64,000 nucleotides of DNA from positions 62,001 to 126,000 of the forward strand of contig OZ254082.1 in the NCBI GenBank assembly GCA_965267535.1, read 5' to 3'. A program made the position numbers and the translations under genes. Below are positions 34,401 to 42,592 of the stretch, in pieces (the stretch's first letter is position 1; the number at the start of each line of letters is the position of its first letter). This stretch comes from CAXBNB01 sp965267535 (GTDB lineage Bacteria > Bacteroidota > Bacteroidia > Cytophagales > Cyclobacteriaceae). A model generated the notes under the pieces. It was not told where the DNA came from. It searched no databases and saw only the letters and a program-made list of their open reading frames with translations.

Positions 34401-35987
34401 TTAAAATTTGAATCCTACCGTCACAGCCACATTTGTGGATGAAGTAGATACATCTGTTACGGGCTCACTACCATCATTCATAGTGTAAGGCACATAACCA
34501 TCCTTCGATTTGGTTTGTGATACAGCTAAATCTACGTAGTAATCCCTTACCCGATAACCTACCCCGCCAGATACCCGACTCATGCTTCTGTCGATGTTTT
34601 TACTGGCGAATGGGTCGCCCTGATGAGAAAAACCAGCCCTGAAGCGAAACATATCGTAGCGAAACTCACCGCCAACCCTTATGTTTTTGGTTGACTTGTA
34701 TAAGTTGCTGATACTACGGTTGTCGGCAGATACAATAAAGTCATTTGTTTTCAACTGAGCATTGCCGTAATTTATAAATTCAATATCCCCACTTATGAAT
34801 CCTGCTTTGCCCAAGAAAAATGCAGCACCCAGATTAAATTTAGAAGGGGTTCGCAATCGGTAATTGGAGATGGTTATGTCACTTTCATCTCTGATTAGTC
34901 CCAGATCTACCACTTCGCTACCCAGATTATAAGAGTAGAAAGGATTCCAGTCTGTGGTAAAGGTATAATCACTCTCTTCGTTGAGTGAATTGTAGGTAGG
35001 AGTAGTATAGCTCATACCAAGACGAACAATGTCTATGGGGCGAATGATTACCCCGGCGGTAGCATTGATGCCTATACCGTTTATTCTTAACCTTTCATCT
35101 ATTCGAAATTCATTGAGGATATCGTCTGCCGAACCGTCCGAAAACTCAAAATCGCTTTCTCTATACGTGCGCTCACGGGTATAACTTGTGCTTACAATGC
35201 CTATACCGCCACCAAAGTACAGCCGGTCGTCGTAGTTTGCGCCATAGGAAACATTCCACTGGTACTGAGAACCTTTGGAAAGTACTTTTCCATGCTGCTT
35301 GGGCAGTGACCCGGGTATAGCACCAAACAGAGAAGCATACCCTTCGTAAGTGCCATCACCGTCGTTGGGCGTGATTACTCCATCAGAAGAAATATCATAG
35401 TCTACATCCGAGTCATAGTCTGCTACATCAATAAGAAAATGATCATACGCCAGAGCCTCGTAGCTAGACAGGCTTTGGGTAGGTTGCGATCCGGCCCGCT
35501 CAATGAAAGAGTCAATAATTGAGTGATTGTTGCTGAATCCTTCGAAATCAAATTCGTTGTGAAAATTGTTGATGCGCTGAAACGATAGAGCAAAAGATCC
35601 CCCTCTGAATTTTCCACCTTCTATATCACGCAGGGTATTGTTAAATACCACTCCCATGTTGTTGATGTTGAAGTTGTTTTTAAAAGTAGTAGTATTTCTA
35701 CCTCTAAAAAGGGCATCAGATTCATGAAAGTTCATGGAAGGAGTGAAAGAGAAAACGGAGCTATTGAAAAAACCCAGCCCGGCAGGGTTGGTTGTGGCAG
35801 AGCTTATGTCGCCACCAAGAGCAACGTGCCCGCCTCCTATTCCCTGGATTCTGGCAGACCCACCCGGGTCTGTTCTGCTAAAAAGTAACGCTTCGTTGTA
35901 TATACCTAAAGATCCAGGCTCTACCTGAGCCATTGCTAAAATTGGGCATAGCAATGACAGTAAACCTAATGAGATTAGCCTTTTCAT
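34401..35987 (-). CDS. OMPP1/FadL/TodX-family outer-membrane transport protein
   Basis: A 528-residue outer-membrane protein with signal peptide (LISLGLLSLLCPILAMAQ). The N-terminal part has the FadL-like hatch region: GGSARIQGIGGGHVALGGDI and SATTNPAGLGFFNSSVFSF, with the NPAGL motif. A 14-strand barrel follows and ends in VAVTVGFKF with an aromatic last residue. The family takes up long-chain fatty acids and other hydrophobic compounds across the outer membrane; the exact ligand is unknown. It lies next to the low-complexity protein on the same strand, with 56 bases between. Confidence 0.88.
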   Translation of the reverse strand: MKRLISLGLLSLLCPILAMAQVEPGSLGIYNEALLFSRTDPGGSARIQGIGGGHVALGGDISSATTNPAGLGFFNSSVFSFTPSMNFHESDALFRGRNTTTFKNNFNINNMGVVFNNTLRDIEGGKFRGGSFALSFQRINNFHNEFDFEGFSNNHSIIDSFIERAGSQPTQSLSSYEALAYDHFLIDVADYDSDVDYDISSDGVITPNDGDGTYEGYASLFGAIPGSLPKQHGKVLSKGSQYQWNVSYGANYDDRLYFGGGIGIVSTSYTRERTYRESDFEFSDGSADDILNEFRIDERLRINGIGINATAGVIIRPIDIVRLGMSYTTPTYNSLNEESDYTFTTDWNPFYSYNLGSEVVDLGLIRDESDITISNYRLRTPSKFNLGAAFFLGKAGFISGDIEFINYGNAQLKTNDFIVSADNRSISNLYKSTKNIRVGGEFRYDMFRFRAGFSHQGDPFASKNIDRSMSRVSGGVGYRVRDYYVDLAVSQTKSKDGYVPYTMNDGSEPVTDVSTSSTNVAVTVGFKF

Positions 35988-36043
35988 TTCAATAAGAGTT
36001 TTTGTTTTTGACTGACTTTTTAAATAAACAGACGTGGCTTCAA

Positions 36044-37540
36044 TTATCGTCTTGATCGGCTGGTGCCGCTAGAACCTCTCGATGTACCACTGCTGCTTCT
36101 GCTAGGCGATACAGAGCGACTACCTCCCGTACTGAATCCACTGTTGCTTCTGTTGTTGCCTCCTGTGGAAAAACTGCGATTGCCAGAGTTGCTTCTGTTG
36201 TTATATTGATTGTAGTTAGACCTGGGTGTTACAGTTTTATTGGTAGAGTATCTTCTGGAAGATCCAGAACTACTTCTATTGATAGTACGGTTAGAAGGAC
36301 TGCTTGTGGACGGACGGTAAGCATTACTATTTTGCTGGTACCTTCTGTTGTTGCTTCCAGAAACATTTCCCTGACTAGATCTCGAATAATTACGCGAGTA
36401 GGATGACGATGTGTTGCCCGAAGATTTCAAATCTCTTCTGGTGTAGGAAGAGCTATTACTTGGGCTTGCTACTCGTCTGTTTCCTACCGTGTAGGAGTTT
36501 TGAGAACGTCTGATGTACTCGTTTTGAGTGCCTGAAAAATTTCGGGTGCGGCCATTAGCAGATGAGCTTATAGTGTTACTATTGCTATTGGTAATCTCTC
36601 TGCCTCCACGCGACGAGGAGGAAGATATGCCCGAGCGGCTACCGGAGTTGCCGGCTACACTGCTTCTGGATTGCCCTGTCTGTATAGATGATCCTCTAAG
36701 GTCACGACCACCTCTTACTATATTGCGTCCATTGGTCCTATTCACATCACCTGATCCATTACCATAGTAGTTGCCGTAGTAGTAATTATTGTAATTGTAT
36801 GCATAGAAGGGTCTTGCCCATCTGCTACCATAATAGAACGAGCCTATAGGATAGTGCCTGTGGTATCCAAAATCAAAGAATGGATCGTAAAACCTGTTGA
36901 AAGGGTCATAAAAAGGATCATAGAATGAAGAATAGTAGAAGGGATCTCGATAGAAGCCGCTACCAAATCCAAAGGAAATATTAAATCCGCTAGACCAGCC
37001 ATACCAGGGAGAGTACCCCAGGCTAAATGCAGACCCCCACCGGTTTCTTCTCCAGGGATTATTGTAGTAATTAAACCTGTTTCCACCTACATATCCATTG
37101 TAGTAATTGTTGTTAATGATCGTAGGACTTTCGTCGCGGGTATATTTTTCACTGTCGTAATCATCCACATAGTAGTCATTGCTGCTATATGTGTCGTTTT
37201 GATACTCGTCAGATTCACCTCTGGCCGATTCTCTGGCCTGAGCTTTATACTTTTCAATATATTCGGGGTTAACCTGTTTAGCAGAATATGAATTGCTGGA
37301 GTAGGTGTTATTTCTGTATGATTGATAGGTTTCCTGTGAAGCGGTAGGCTCACTGTTGCTATCCTTCTGATACTGAGAATTTACTGTACTGGCCGAAAGC
37401 GGCTGAGAAATTTTGGCTCTGTCCTTAGAGGAGAAGTACATGTCGTCATGCTCTACACCCTGTGCAAAGCCAGTAGTGTACAGGCCTCCGATGAGGATGG
37501 CTGCACAGCTTGCAATGGTTTTTATTTTAAGTGGTTTCAT
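36044..37540 (-). CDS. Secreted low-complexity protein rich in Ser, Asn, Tyr, Arg and Gly
   Basis: A 498-residue protein with a clear signal peptide (TIASCAAILIGGLYTTGFAQ). Three zones follow. Residues about 25-150 are Ser/Tyr/Asp/Asn-rich. Residues about 150-270 hold aromatic clusters: repeated F/Y-x-DPF units (YYSSFYDPFYDPFNRFYDPF, then FFDFGYHRHYP) and Tyr/Asn runs. From about 270 to the end it is basic Ser/Arg/Asn/Gly-rich with the look of RS/SNRS repeats (RSSSGTSRGSSGTSRSRR end). No known domain or sorting signal was seen. Such composition is found in adhesive or matrix proteins and in disordered, phase-separating proteins; this is an inference from composition only. It has an unusually strong ribosome-binding site at 37546-37553. 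Confidence 0.7.
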   Translation of the reverse strand: MKPLKIKTIASCAAILIGGLYTTGFAQGVEHDDMYFSSKDRAKISQPLSASTVNSQYQKDSNSEPTASQETYQSYRNNTYSSNSYSAKQVNPEYIEKYKAQARESARGESDEYQNDTYSSNDYYVDDYDSEKYTRDESPTIINNNYYNGYVGGNRFNYYNNPWRRNRWGSAFSLGYSPWYGWSSGFNISFGFGSGFYRDPFYYSSFYDPFYDPFNRFYDPFFDFGYHRHYPIGSFYYGSRWARPFYAYNYNNYYYGNYYGNGSGDVNRTNGRNIVRGGRDLRGSSIQTGQSRSSVAGNSGSRSGISSSSSRGGREITNSNSNTISSSANGRTRNFSGTQNEYIRRSQNSYTVGNRRVASPSNSSSYTRRDLKSSGNTSSSYSRNYSRSSQGNVSGSNNRRYQQNSNAYRPSTSSPSNRTINRSSSGSSRRYSTNKTVTPRSNYNQYNNRSNSGNRSFSTGGNNRSNSGFSTGGSRSVSPSRSSSGTSRGSSGTSRSRR

Positions 37541-37545
37541 AGTGT

Positions 37546-37553
37546 ACCTCCTT
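37546..37553 (-). promoter_or_regulatory. Near-perfect Shine-Dalgarno sequence before the low-complexity protein
   Basis: AAGGAGGT, followed by ACACT and the ATG, is the full complement to the 16S rRNA tail at ideal spacing. Bacteroidota rarely use such sites, and other genes in the window lack them. It marks a gene set up for strong translation and fixes its start at 37540. Confidence 0.7.
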
Positions 37554-37569
37554 TTTTAATAGCCAAACA

Positions 37570-37603
37570 TTGATTTTAATTATACGACAAAAACCTATAT
37601 TTG
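37570..37603 (+). promoter_or_regulatory. Promoter for proS
   Basis: TTG, 23 bases, then TATATTTG (37596-37603), an exact -7 match; the spacing is at the upper edge of the known range. The proS ATG is 71 bases further on, leaving an untranslated leader with no clear riboswitch or hairpin. Confidence 0.45.
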
Positions 37604-37673
37604 TGCCCCTATAAGGGATATAAATTTTCCTTACAAAATCTGCAATATTCATACCAATTTTTAAAAATAAACA

Positions 37674-39158
37674 ATGAGCAAGGGTTTACCAAAAAGAAGT
37701 GATGACTACTCTATGTGGTACAATGAATTAGTGAAAAAGGCCGAATTAGCTGAAAATTCACCGGTTAGAGGGTGTATGGTCATCAAGCCTTTTGGCTTTT
37801 CTATATGGGAAAAGATGCAGGCCACTCTCGATGGCATGTTTAAGGATACCGGCCATACCAATGCGTATTTCCCTTTGTTTATTCCTAAATCCTACTTAAG
37901 TAAGGAAGCCGACCATGTGGACGGTTTTGCCAAGGAGTGTGCAGTAGTGACACACTACCGACTGAAGAATAGTGACGATGGATCCGGCGTAGTAGTGGAC
38001 CCTGATGCAAGATTGGAAGAAGAACTGATTGTAAGGCCGACATCTGAGACGGTAATTTGGAATACCTATAAAAACTGGATACAGTCGTACCGCGATTTAC
38101 CCTTGCTGATAAACCAATGGGCGAATGTAGTGCGTTGGGAAATGCGAACCCGTTTGTTTTTACGCACTGCAGAGTTTTTATGGCAGGAAGGTCATACGGC
38201 CCACGCCACCAAAGATGAGGCGATAGCTGAAACAAAACAGATGCTGGATGTATATGCCACATTTGTAGAAGAGCATATGGCACTGCCTGTGTTAAAAGGC
38301 GTGAAGACAGAGAGTGAACGATTTGCAGGGGCAGTAGACACCTACTGTATAGAAGCCTTGATGCAGGATGGAAAAGCGCTCCAGGCAGGAACATCACATT
38401 TTCTGGGACAAAACTTTGCCAAAGCATTTGATGTCAAGTTTACCAATCAGGAAGGCAAACTGGACCTGGTGTGGGGTACTTCATGGGGAGTAAGTACGCG
38501 ACTGATGGGCGCTTTGATTATGGCTCACTCGGACGACAATGGCTTGGTATTGCCCCCACGATTGGCGCCATTTCAGGTGGTAATTGTGCCAATATTTAAA
38601 AACGATGAACAATTGGCTGCTATCGAAGAGAAAGCCAATGAGATAAAAGCTGCATTACAAGCCAAAGGAATCGTGGTAAAATACGATGGCAGAAAAACCC
38701 ACAAACCGGGATGGAAGTTTGCTGAGTATGAGTTGAAAGGTGTGCCTGTGCGTATTGCGCTAGGGCCAAAAGACCTGGAAAATAATACTGCAGAGGTAGC
38801 TCGTAGGGATTTGCTGGAGAAAAACAGTATGCCATTGGACGATAACTTTGCTCAGGGAATAGACGACCTGCTCAAAGATATACACCAGACCATATTCAAC
38901 AAAGCTGCTAAGTTCAGAGATGAAAACACCCACTATGTAGATAGCTTCGAGGATTTTAAGACCATTTTGAATGAAAAAGGAGGATTTATCTATGCGCACT
39001 GGGATGGAACTCCTGAAACGGAGGAGAAAATAAAGGAAGAAACCAAAGCAACTATTCGTTGTATTCCATTAGATTACGGTCAGGACGAAGAAGCAGGCGT
39101 ATGTGTGTATTCCGGTAAGCCCTCTAAAGGAAGAGTGGTATTCGCTAAAGCATATTGA
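37674..39158 (+). CDS. proS: Prolyl-tRNA synthetase (short, archaeal/eukaryote-like type)
   Basis: Charges tRNA-Pro with proline in the cytoplasm. The 494-residue protein is the short class II form that lacks the editing insertion and carries a C-terminal zinc-like extension. Motifs: KRSDDYSMWYNELVKKAELA at the start, RGCMVIKPFGFSIWEKMQ (motif 1), ELIVRPTSETVI and VVRWEMRTRLFLRTAEFLWQ (motif 2). The anticodon domain follows from about residue 285, and the end has TIRCIPLDYGQDEEAGVCVY. This type is the normal one in Bacteroidota. It is followed by nfeD/floA with an eight-base gap. Confidence 0.97.
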   Translation: MSKGLPKRSDDYSMWYNELVKKAELAENSPVRGCMVIKPFGFSIWEKMQATLDGMFKDTGHTNAYFPLFIPKSYLSKEADHVDGFAKECAVVTHYRLKNSDDGSGVVVDPDARLEEELIVRPTSETVIWNTYKNWIQSYRDLPLLINQWANVVRWEMRTRLFLRTAEFLWQEGHTAHATKDEAIAETKQMLDVYATFVEEHMALPVLKGVKTESERFAGAVDTYCIEALMQDGKALQAGTSHFLGQNFAKAFDVKFTNQEGKLDLVWGTSWGVSTRLMGALIMAHSDDNGLVLPPRLAPFQVVIVPIFKNDEQLAAIEEKANEIKAALQAKGIVVKYDGRKTHKPGWKFAEYELKGVPVRIALGPKDLENNTAEVARRDLLEKNSMPLDDNFAQGIDDLLKDIHQTIFNKAAKFRDENTHYVDSFEDFKTILNEKGGFIYAHWDGTPETEEKIKEETKATIRCIPLDYGQDEEAGVCVYSGKPSKGRVVFAKAY

Positions 39159-39165
39159 TTATGAC

Positions 39166-39636
39166 ATGATAGAATGGCTGACCATAGCATTGCTTATACT
39201 GGTAGGTATAGTATTGATCGTAGTAGAGATCATATTTGTGCCGGGCACTACAGTAGTAGGCATCATGGGCTTTGCTATGGGTGGATACGGAATATACCTG
39301 GGTTATGATTATTTTGGCTCAACCACGGGGCATATTGTATTGGTATCCGGAGTAGTGTTGGGATTTACAGCTATTTTTTTGAGTTTCAAATCGGGTGCCT
39401 GGAGGCAGTTTGCCAACAAAGCTGCTATTACGTCTAAGGTTAATGAAGGCTTGCTGACTAGCCTGCATGTAGGAGATGAAGGACAAACTGTTTCATCGCT
39501 TAAACCCATTGGAAAAGCAGTATTTCAAGAGAAAGTATATGAAGTACGATCAATGGGAAATTTTATAACTGAAAACCAACCCATCAAAATCATAAAGATA
39601 GACCAGCATAAAATTTTTGTAGAACCTAACAAATAA
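39166..39636 (+). CDS. Short NfeD family protein
   Basis: A 156-residue inner-membrane protein with two or three hydrophobic helices (LTIALLILVGIVLIVVEIIF, TTVVGIMGFAMGGYGIYLGY, VLVSGVVLGFTAIFLSF). A C-terminal OB-fold part follows (VGDEGQTVSSLKPIGKAVFQ, then ENQPIKIIKIDQHKIFVE). This is the short NfeD form without the serine protease domain. NfeD and flotillin genes are paired in many bacteria and act together in membrane microdomains. The frame is open earlier inside proS, but the ATG at 39166 begins right before the first helix and is preferred. Confidence 0.92.
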   Translation: MIEWLTIALLILVGIVLIVVEIIFVPGTTVVGIMGFAMGGYGIYLGYDYFGSTTGHIVLVSGVVLGFTAIFLSFKSGAWRQFANKAAITSKVNEGLLTSLHVGDEGQTVSSLKPIGKAVFQEKVYEVRSMGNFITENQPIKIIKIDQHKIFVEPNK

Positions 39637-39644
39637 AAAAATTG

Positions 39645-40631
39645 ATGAACACAACCTTTCTTTTATTAGCTGTATTCGGAGGAATAATATTCTTTTTCAT
39701 ATTCCTCTATTTTGTGCCGGTTAACTTATGGATAACAGCTCAGTTTTCCAATGTGAGAGTTGGATTGTTGGAGTTGGTATTTATGCGTATCAGAAAAGTA
39801 CCGCCCTCAATAGTGGTCAATTCCCTGATTACTGCTACCAAAGCAGGCTTGAAATTGACTACATCGGAGTTGGAAACCCATTATCTGGCAGGAGGCCATG
39901 TGCCCTCAGTGATCAAGGCGTTGATCTCTGCGGAGAAAGCCAATATTGCTTTGGACTTCAATCAGGCTGCTGCTATAGATCTGGCGGGACGAGATGTGTT
40001 TGAGGCAGTTCAAATCTCTGTAAACCCCAAAGTGATTACTACGCCTCGGGTAGCTGCAGTAGCTTCTGATGGTATACAATTGATAGCTGTAGCCAGAGTA
40101 ACGGTACGTGCCAACATCGCTCAATTGGTGGGAGGTGCCGGCGAAGACACCATACTGGCTCGAGTAGGTGAAGGTATTGTGACCTCTATAGGTTCAGCGC
40201 TTACACACAAAGAAGTATTGGAAAACCCTGATAAAATATCAAAACTCGTCTTGTCAAGAGGGCTGGATGCAGGTACAGCTTTTGAGATACTTTCTATAGA
40301 CATAGCGGATGTAGATGTGGGTAAAAACATTGGAGCCGATCTGCAGACGGATCAGGCTGCTGCCGACCTGAAGGTAGCAGAGGCTAAAGCCGAAGAACGA
40401 AGAGCTATGGCGGTGGCAGCTGAGCAGGAAATGAAAGCCAAAGCACAGGAAGCAAGGGCTAAGGTAATAATGGAAGAGGCTGAGATACCTAAGGCCATTG
40501 CGGATGCCTTTAGAAATGGCAACCTGGGCATCATGGACTATTATAAAATGGAAAACATTCAGGCCGATACAGAAATGAGAGAATCCATTTCTAAACCTAA
40601 AGGCGGTTCTTCGAAAAAATCCGACAAGTAA
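39645..40631 (+). CDS. floA: Flotillin-like protein FloA
   Basis: FloA organises membrane microdomains; it sits in the inner membrane and oligomerises. The 328-residue protein has an N-terminal membrane hairpin (LLLAVFGGIIFFFIFLYFVP), then FSNVRVGLLELVFMRIRKVP. The SPFH-like core carries LIAVARVTVRANIAQLVGG and GLDAGTAFEILSIDIADVDV. An Ala/Glu-rich coiled coil (AEAKAEERRAMAVAAEQEMK) and a short basic tail complete it. The ATG at 39645 is eight bases after nfeD. A strong terminator follows at 40652, so proS-nfeD-floA probably form one unit. Confidence 0.95.
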   Translation: MNTTFLLLAVFGGIIFFFIFLYFVPVNLWITAQFSNVRVGLLELVFMRIRKVPPSIVVNSLITATKAGLKLTTSELETHYLAGGHVPSVIKALISAEKANIALDFNQAAAIDLAGRDVFEAVQISVNPKVITTPRVAAVASDGIQLIAVARVTVRANIAQLVGGAGEDTILARVGEGIVTSIGSALTHKEVLENPDKISKLVLSRGLDAGTAFEILSIDIADVDVGKNIGADLQTDQAAADLKVAEAKAEERRAMAVAAEQEMKAKAQEARAKVIMEEAEIPKAIADAFRNGNLGIMDYYKMENIQADTEMRESISKPKGGSSKKSDK

Positions 40632-40651
40632 TAAAGGCTAATGAAATAACG

Positions 40652-40688
40652 AAAAGGCGCTGAGGAAAATATCTTCAGCGCCTTTTTT
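40652..40688 (+). terminator. Rho-independent terminator after floA
   Basis: AAGGCGCTGA (40654-40663) pairs perfectly with TCAGCGCCTT (40675-40684) around an 11-base loop, and T-rich sequence follows directly. The stop of floA is 20 bases upstream. Confidence 0.9.
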
Positions 40689-40710
40689 GTGTTGTTTTAC
40701 CTCGTGTAAA

Positions 40711-40850
40711 TTAGGCTCTGTTGAGAAACACATTTAATTGTACCTTAAAACTAAGGAGAGCAATTTTAATGCGGAGATCGGAGTAATACATATCTTGACT
40801 TCACCCGCTGTGTAGCTAACATGCCTGAAACTTTCTCAGCAGAGCCTAAA
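40711..40850. mobile_element. MITE-like element with 18-base inverted ends
   Basis: TTAGGCTCTGTTGAGAAA (40711-40728) is matched on the opposite strand by TTAGGCTCTGCTGAGAAA from 40849 to 40832, with one mismatch. About 100 bases lie between, with no open frame. The ends GGCTCTG / CAGAGCC are each flanked by TA, which would fit a TA target duplication. The element lies between the floA terminator and the DUF1080 stop codon, where insertion does no harm. No transposase is in the window, so it is non-autonomous if mobile at all. Confidence 0.55.
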
Positions 40851-40852
40851 GT

Positions 40853-41698
40853 TTAATACTCACACTTGCTGCGATCGTCTTTTATATAGTACGATTTGTA
40901 GTTTTTAGCTTTTGGGTCTTTACATCCACACAGGTTCAAAATCTCGATCGATTCAAATTGAGTAGGATGACTTTCTGCCTGAATGGTAATATAACCTTCT
41001 TTTACAGGAGCTCCCCCTTTAGATAGGGTAGGCTTTGTATAGGTAAGCACCGTATCGCCTTCTACTACATGGTGGATGATTGAGTCGCCAAGCACAATGG
41101 CTTCTACATTTACCCATTGTTCTCCGTGGTAGGTTTTTGACGAAGAATTTACACAATGTGGCGTGAAAAGCTCATCTTCCAGGTATACGTTGGTACCGGG
41201 TGTGCAGAGGTTGCCGGTAGATCGTTCTCCTTGGCCACTGCCAGCCAAAAGCTGCATTTCCAGCGAGTTAGGGAAGTCTTGATCTACAGTCATGGTTTCG
41301 ATGGGTTGAGCGTGTAGCATGAGGCCGTTGTTGCGATAGGCCCAGCCGGGCCCGCCTTTTACCTGCTCACCCACAAATCGATATTTTGCTCTTAGCCGGT
41401 AGTGGCTGAATTTTTCTTTGGTATAAAAAAGGTGGCCAAATTGATTGGAAAAAGATTCGTATTCGCTGTAGGATGAGGTCAGTAGGCCGTTTTCTACCCT
41501 GAAGGTGTTTTTGTAATTTTCTCCGGCGGGGTATCCGGCTATTTTAGGCTTCCAGCCGGTCATGTCTTTGCCGTTGAAAAGCGGCTGCCACTCTTCTTTT
41601 CCTGCATTTTGATTTGCCGCTGAAGAGCTGCAGCTATATAAACACACAGAGAGCACTACTATGCCCAAAAGAGACATAGCTGAAAAATGTAATTTCAT
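40853..41698 (-). CDS. DUF1080 (3-keto-disaccharide hydrolase-like) lipoprotein, first copy
   Basis: A 281-residue lipoprotein (VVLSVCLYSCSSSAA) with the DUF1080 concanavalin-like fold: WQPLFNGKDMTGWKPKIAGY, FRVENGLLTSSYSEYESF, HYRLRAKYRFVGEQV, NNGLMLHAQP and FPNSLEMQLLAGSGQGE. The family occurs in sugar-utilisation loci, and some members act on 3-keto-glucosides; the true substrate here is unknown. An extra Cys-containing tail (LNLCGCKDPKAKNYKSYYI, ending in CEY) goes beyond the family. It is followed upstream by a NIPSNAP gene, 30 bases away, and likely shares its transcript. Confidence 0.88.
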   Translation of the reverse strand: MKLHFSAMSLLGIVVLSVCLYSCSSSAANQNAGKEEWQPLFNGKDMTGWKPKIAGYPAGENYKNTFRVENGLLTSSYSEYESFSNQFGHLFYTKEKFSHYRLRAKYRFVGEQVKGGPGWAYRNNGLMLHAQPIETMTVDQDFPNSLEMQLLAGSGQGERSTGNLCTPGTNVYLEDELFTPHCVNSSSKTYHGEQWVNVEAIVLGDSIIHHVVEGDTVLTYTKPTLSKGGAPVKEGYITIQAESHPTQFESIEILNLCGCKDPKAKNYKSYYIKDDRSKCEY

Positions 41699-41728
41699 AA
41701 AATTAATGTTTAGGTGTAGTAAATTTTA

Positions 41729-42517
41729 TTAGTAATCAGAATAGGAAGTTGGGTACAGAAAATATTTGTCGCTATGGCTGACGTTGTTTTGGTACTCTGG
41801 TTTTACTTTGAGTTCTAGCCAGTCGGGGGAAGTGCGGAATGCCTGCCAGTGCGCATCGCGGCTTTCCTGATCACGGAATGTGGTCATATACATTAGGTTA
41901 GGCATTTTCGGGCCAGAGATCACTTCTGCATAAAAAACTGCATTGAACTCCAGCTTATCGAATATTTTTATTTCTCCACCGGCGTTAAACATATCTACCT
42001 TGTTTTTATGAAGGCGCTCGGTAGCCGCTTCGTAGCTTCTGAGTTCATATACTCTTTGCTTTCGATCACCCTGTAGTGGAGAAGGTTTGAGGATGGGCAT
42101 ATCCGCAAAAGCTTTCAGTACAATGGACTCTATTCGCTGATAGGGTGCATTGTCATGAGGGGCTTCCAGATACGGTTTTCCGGCTTTTTGGTGCTTTTTG
42201 TCTTTGGCTAATTTTTCGTCAAGGGTTGCCAGAGTTTCCAGGTTAGCTATGGGAATCAATACCATAGTTTTGCGCACGGATTCTCCATTGTCGTTTCGCC
42301 ATTTGAAAACGCCAATTCTGTCTATGCCCTGTCTTTTGAGGGCAGGCAGATACGCATTGGCCAGGTAATCGTCTGTCACCTGTTCTTGTTGCGCATTGTC
42401 GAAGCTATAGGTTTTAATTTGGTAATACTCCTGCTGTTGTGATGTAGCGGGAAAAGTCCGGGCTACAGCGAGTAGTACAGTCAGCAGGAAAACTTTTGAG
42501 AATAGTTTAAAATACAT
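41729..42517 (-). CDS. NIPSNAP family protein with signal peptide
   Basis: A 262-residue secreted protein (VFLLTVLLAVARTFPATSQQ). Two ferredoxin-like NIPSNAP domains are visible: YYQIKTYSFDNAQQEQVTDD with LKRQGIDRIGVFKW, and then QRVYELRSYEAATERLHKN with FYAEVISGPKMPNLMYMTTF. In bacteria this family often accompanies DUF1080 proteins and sugar dehydrogenases, as here. The reaction is unknown; dimeric alpha/beta barrels of this type can bind small ligands. First gene of the pair with the DUF1080 gene. Confidence 0.88.
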   Translation of the reverse strand: MYFKLFSKVFLLTVLLAVARTFPATSQQQEYYQIKTYSFDNAQQEQVTDDYLANAYLPALKRQGIDRIGVFKWRNDNGESVRKTMVLIPIANLETLATLDEKLAKDKKHQKAGKPYLEAPHDNAPYQRIESIVLKAFADMPILKPSPLQGDRKQRVYELRSYEAATERLHKNKVDMFNAGGEIKIFDKLEFNAVFYAEVISGPKMPNLMYMTTFRDQESRDAHWQAFRTSPDWLELKVKPEYQNNVSHSDKYFLYPTSYSDY

Positions 42518-42592
42518 AGTTAAATTGTTTTCCGAACCCTAAAACTAATACGAATAGAAAACTTTCTCTGCCTGTGAGGCAAAATATGTGCA

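Noticed and set aside
37885..38427. 180-codon open frame antisense to proS
   Set aside because: It lies wholly inside proS, which has all synthetase motifs; the antisense product has no domain and odd composition.
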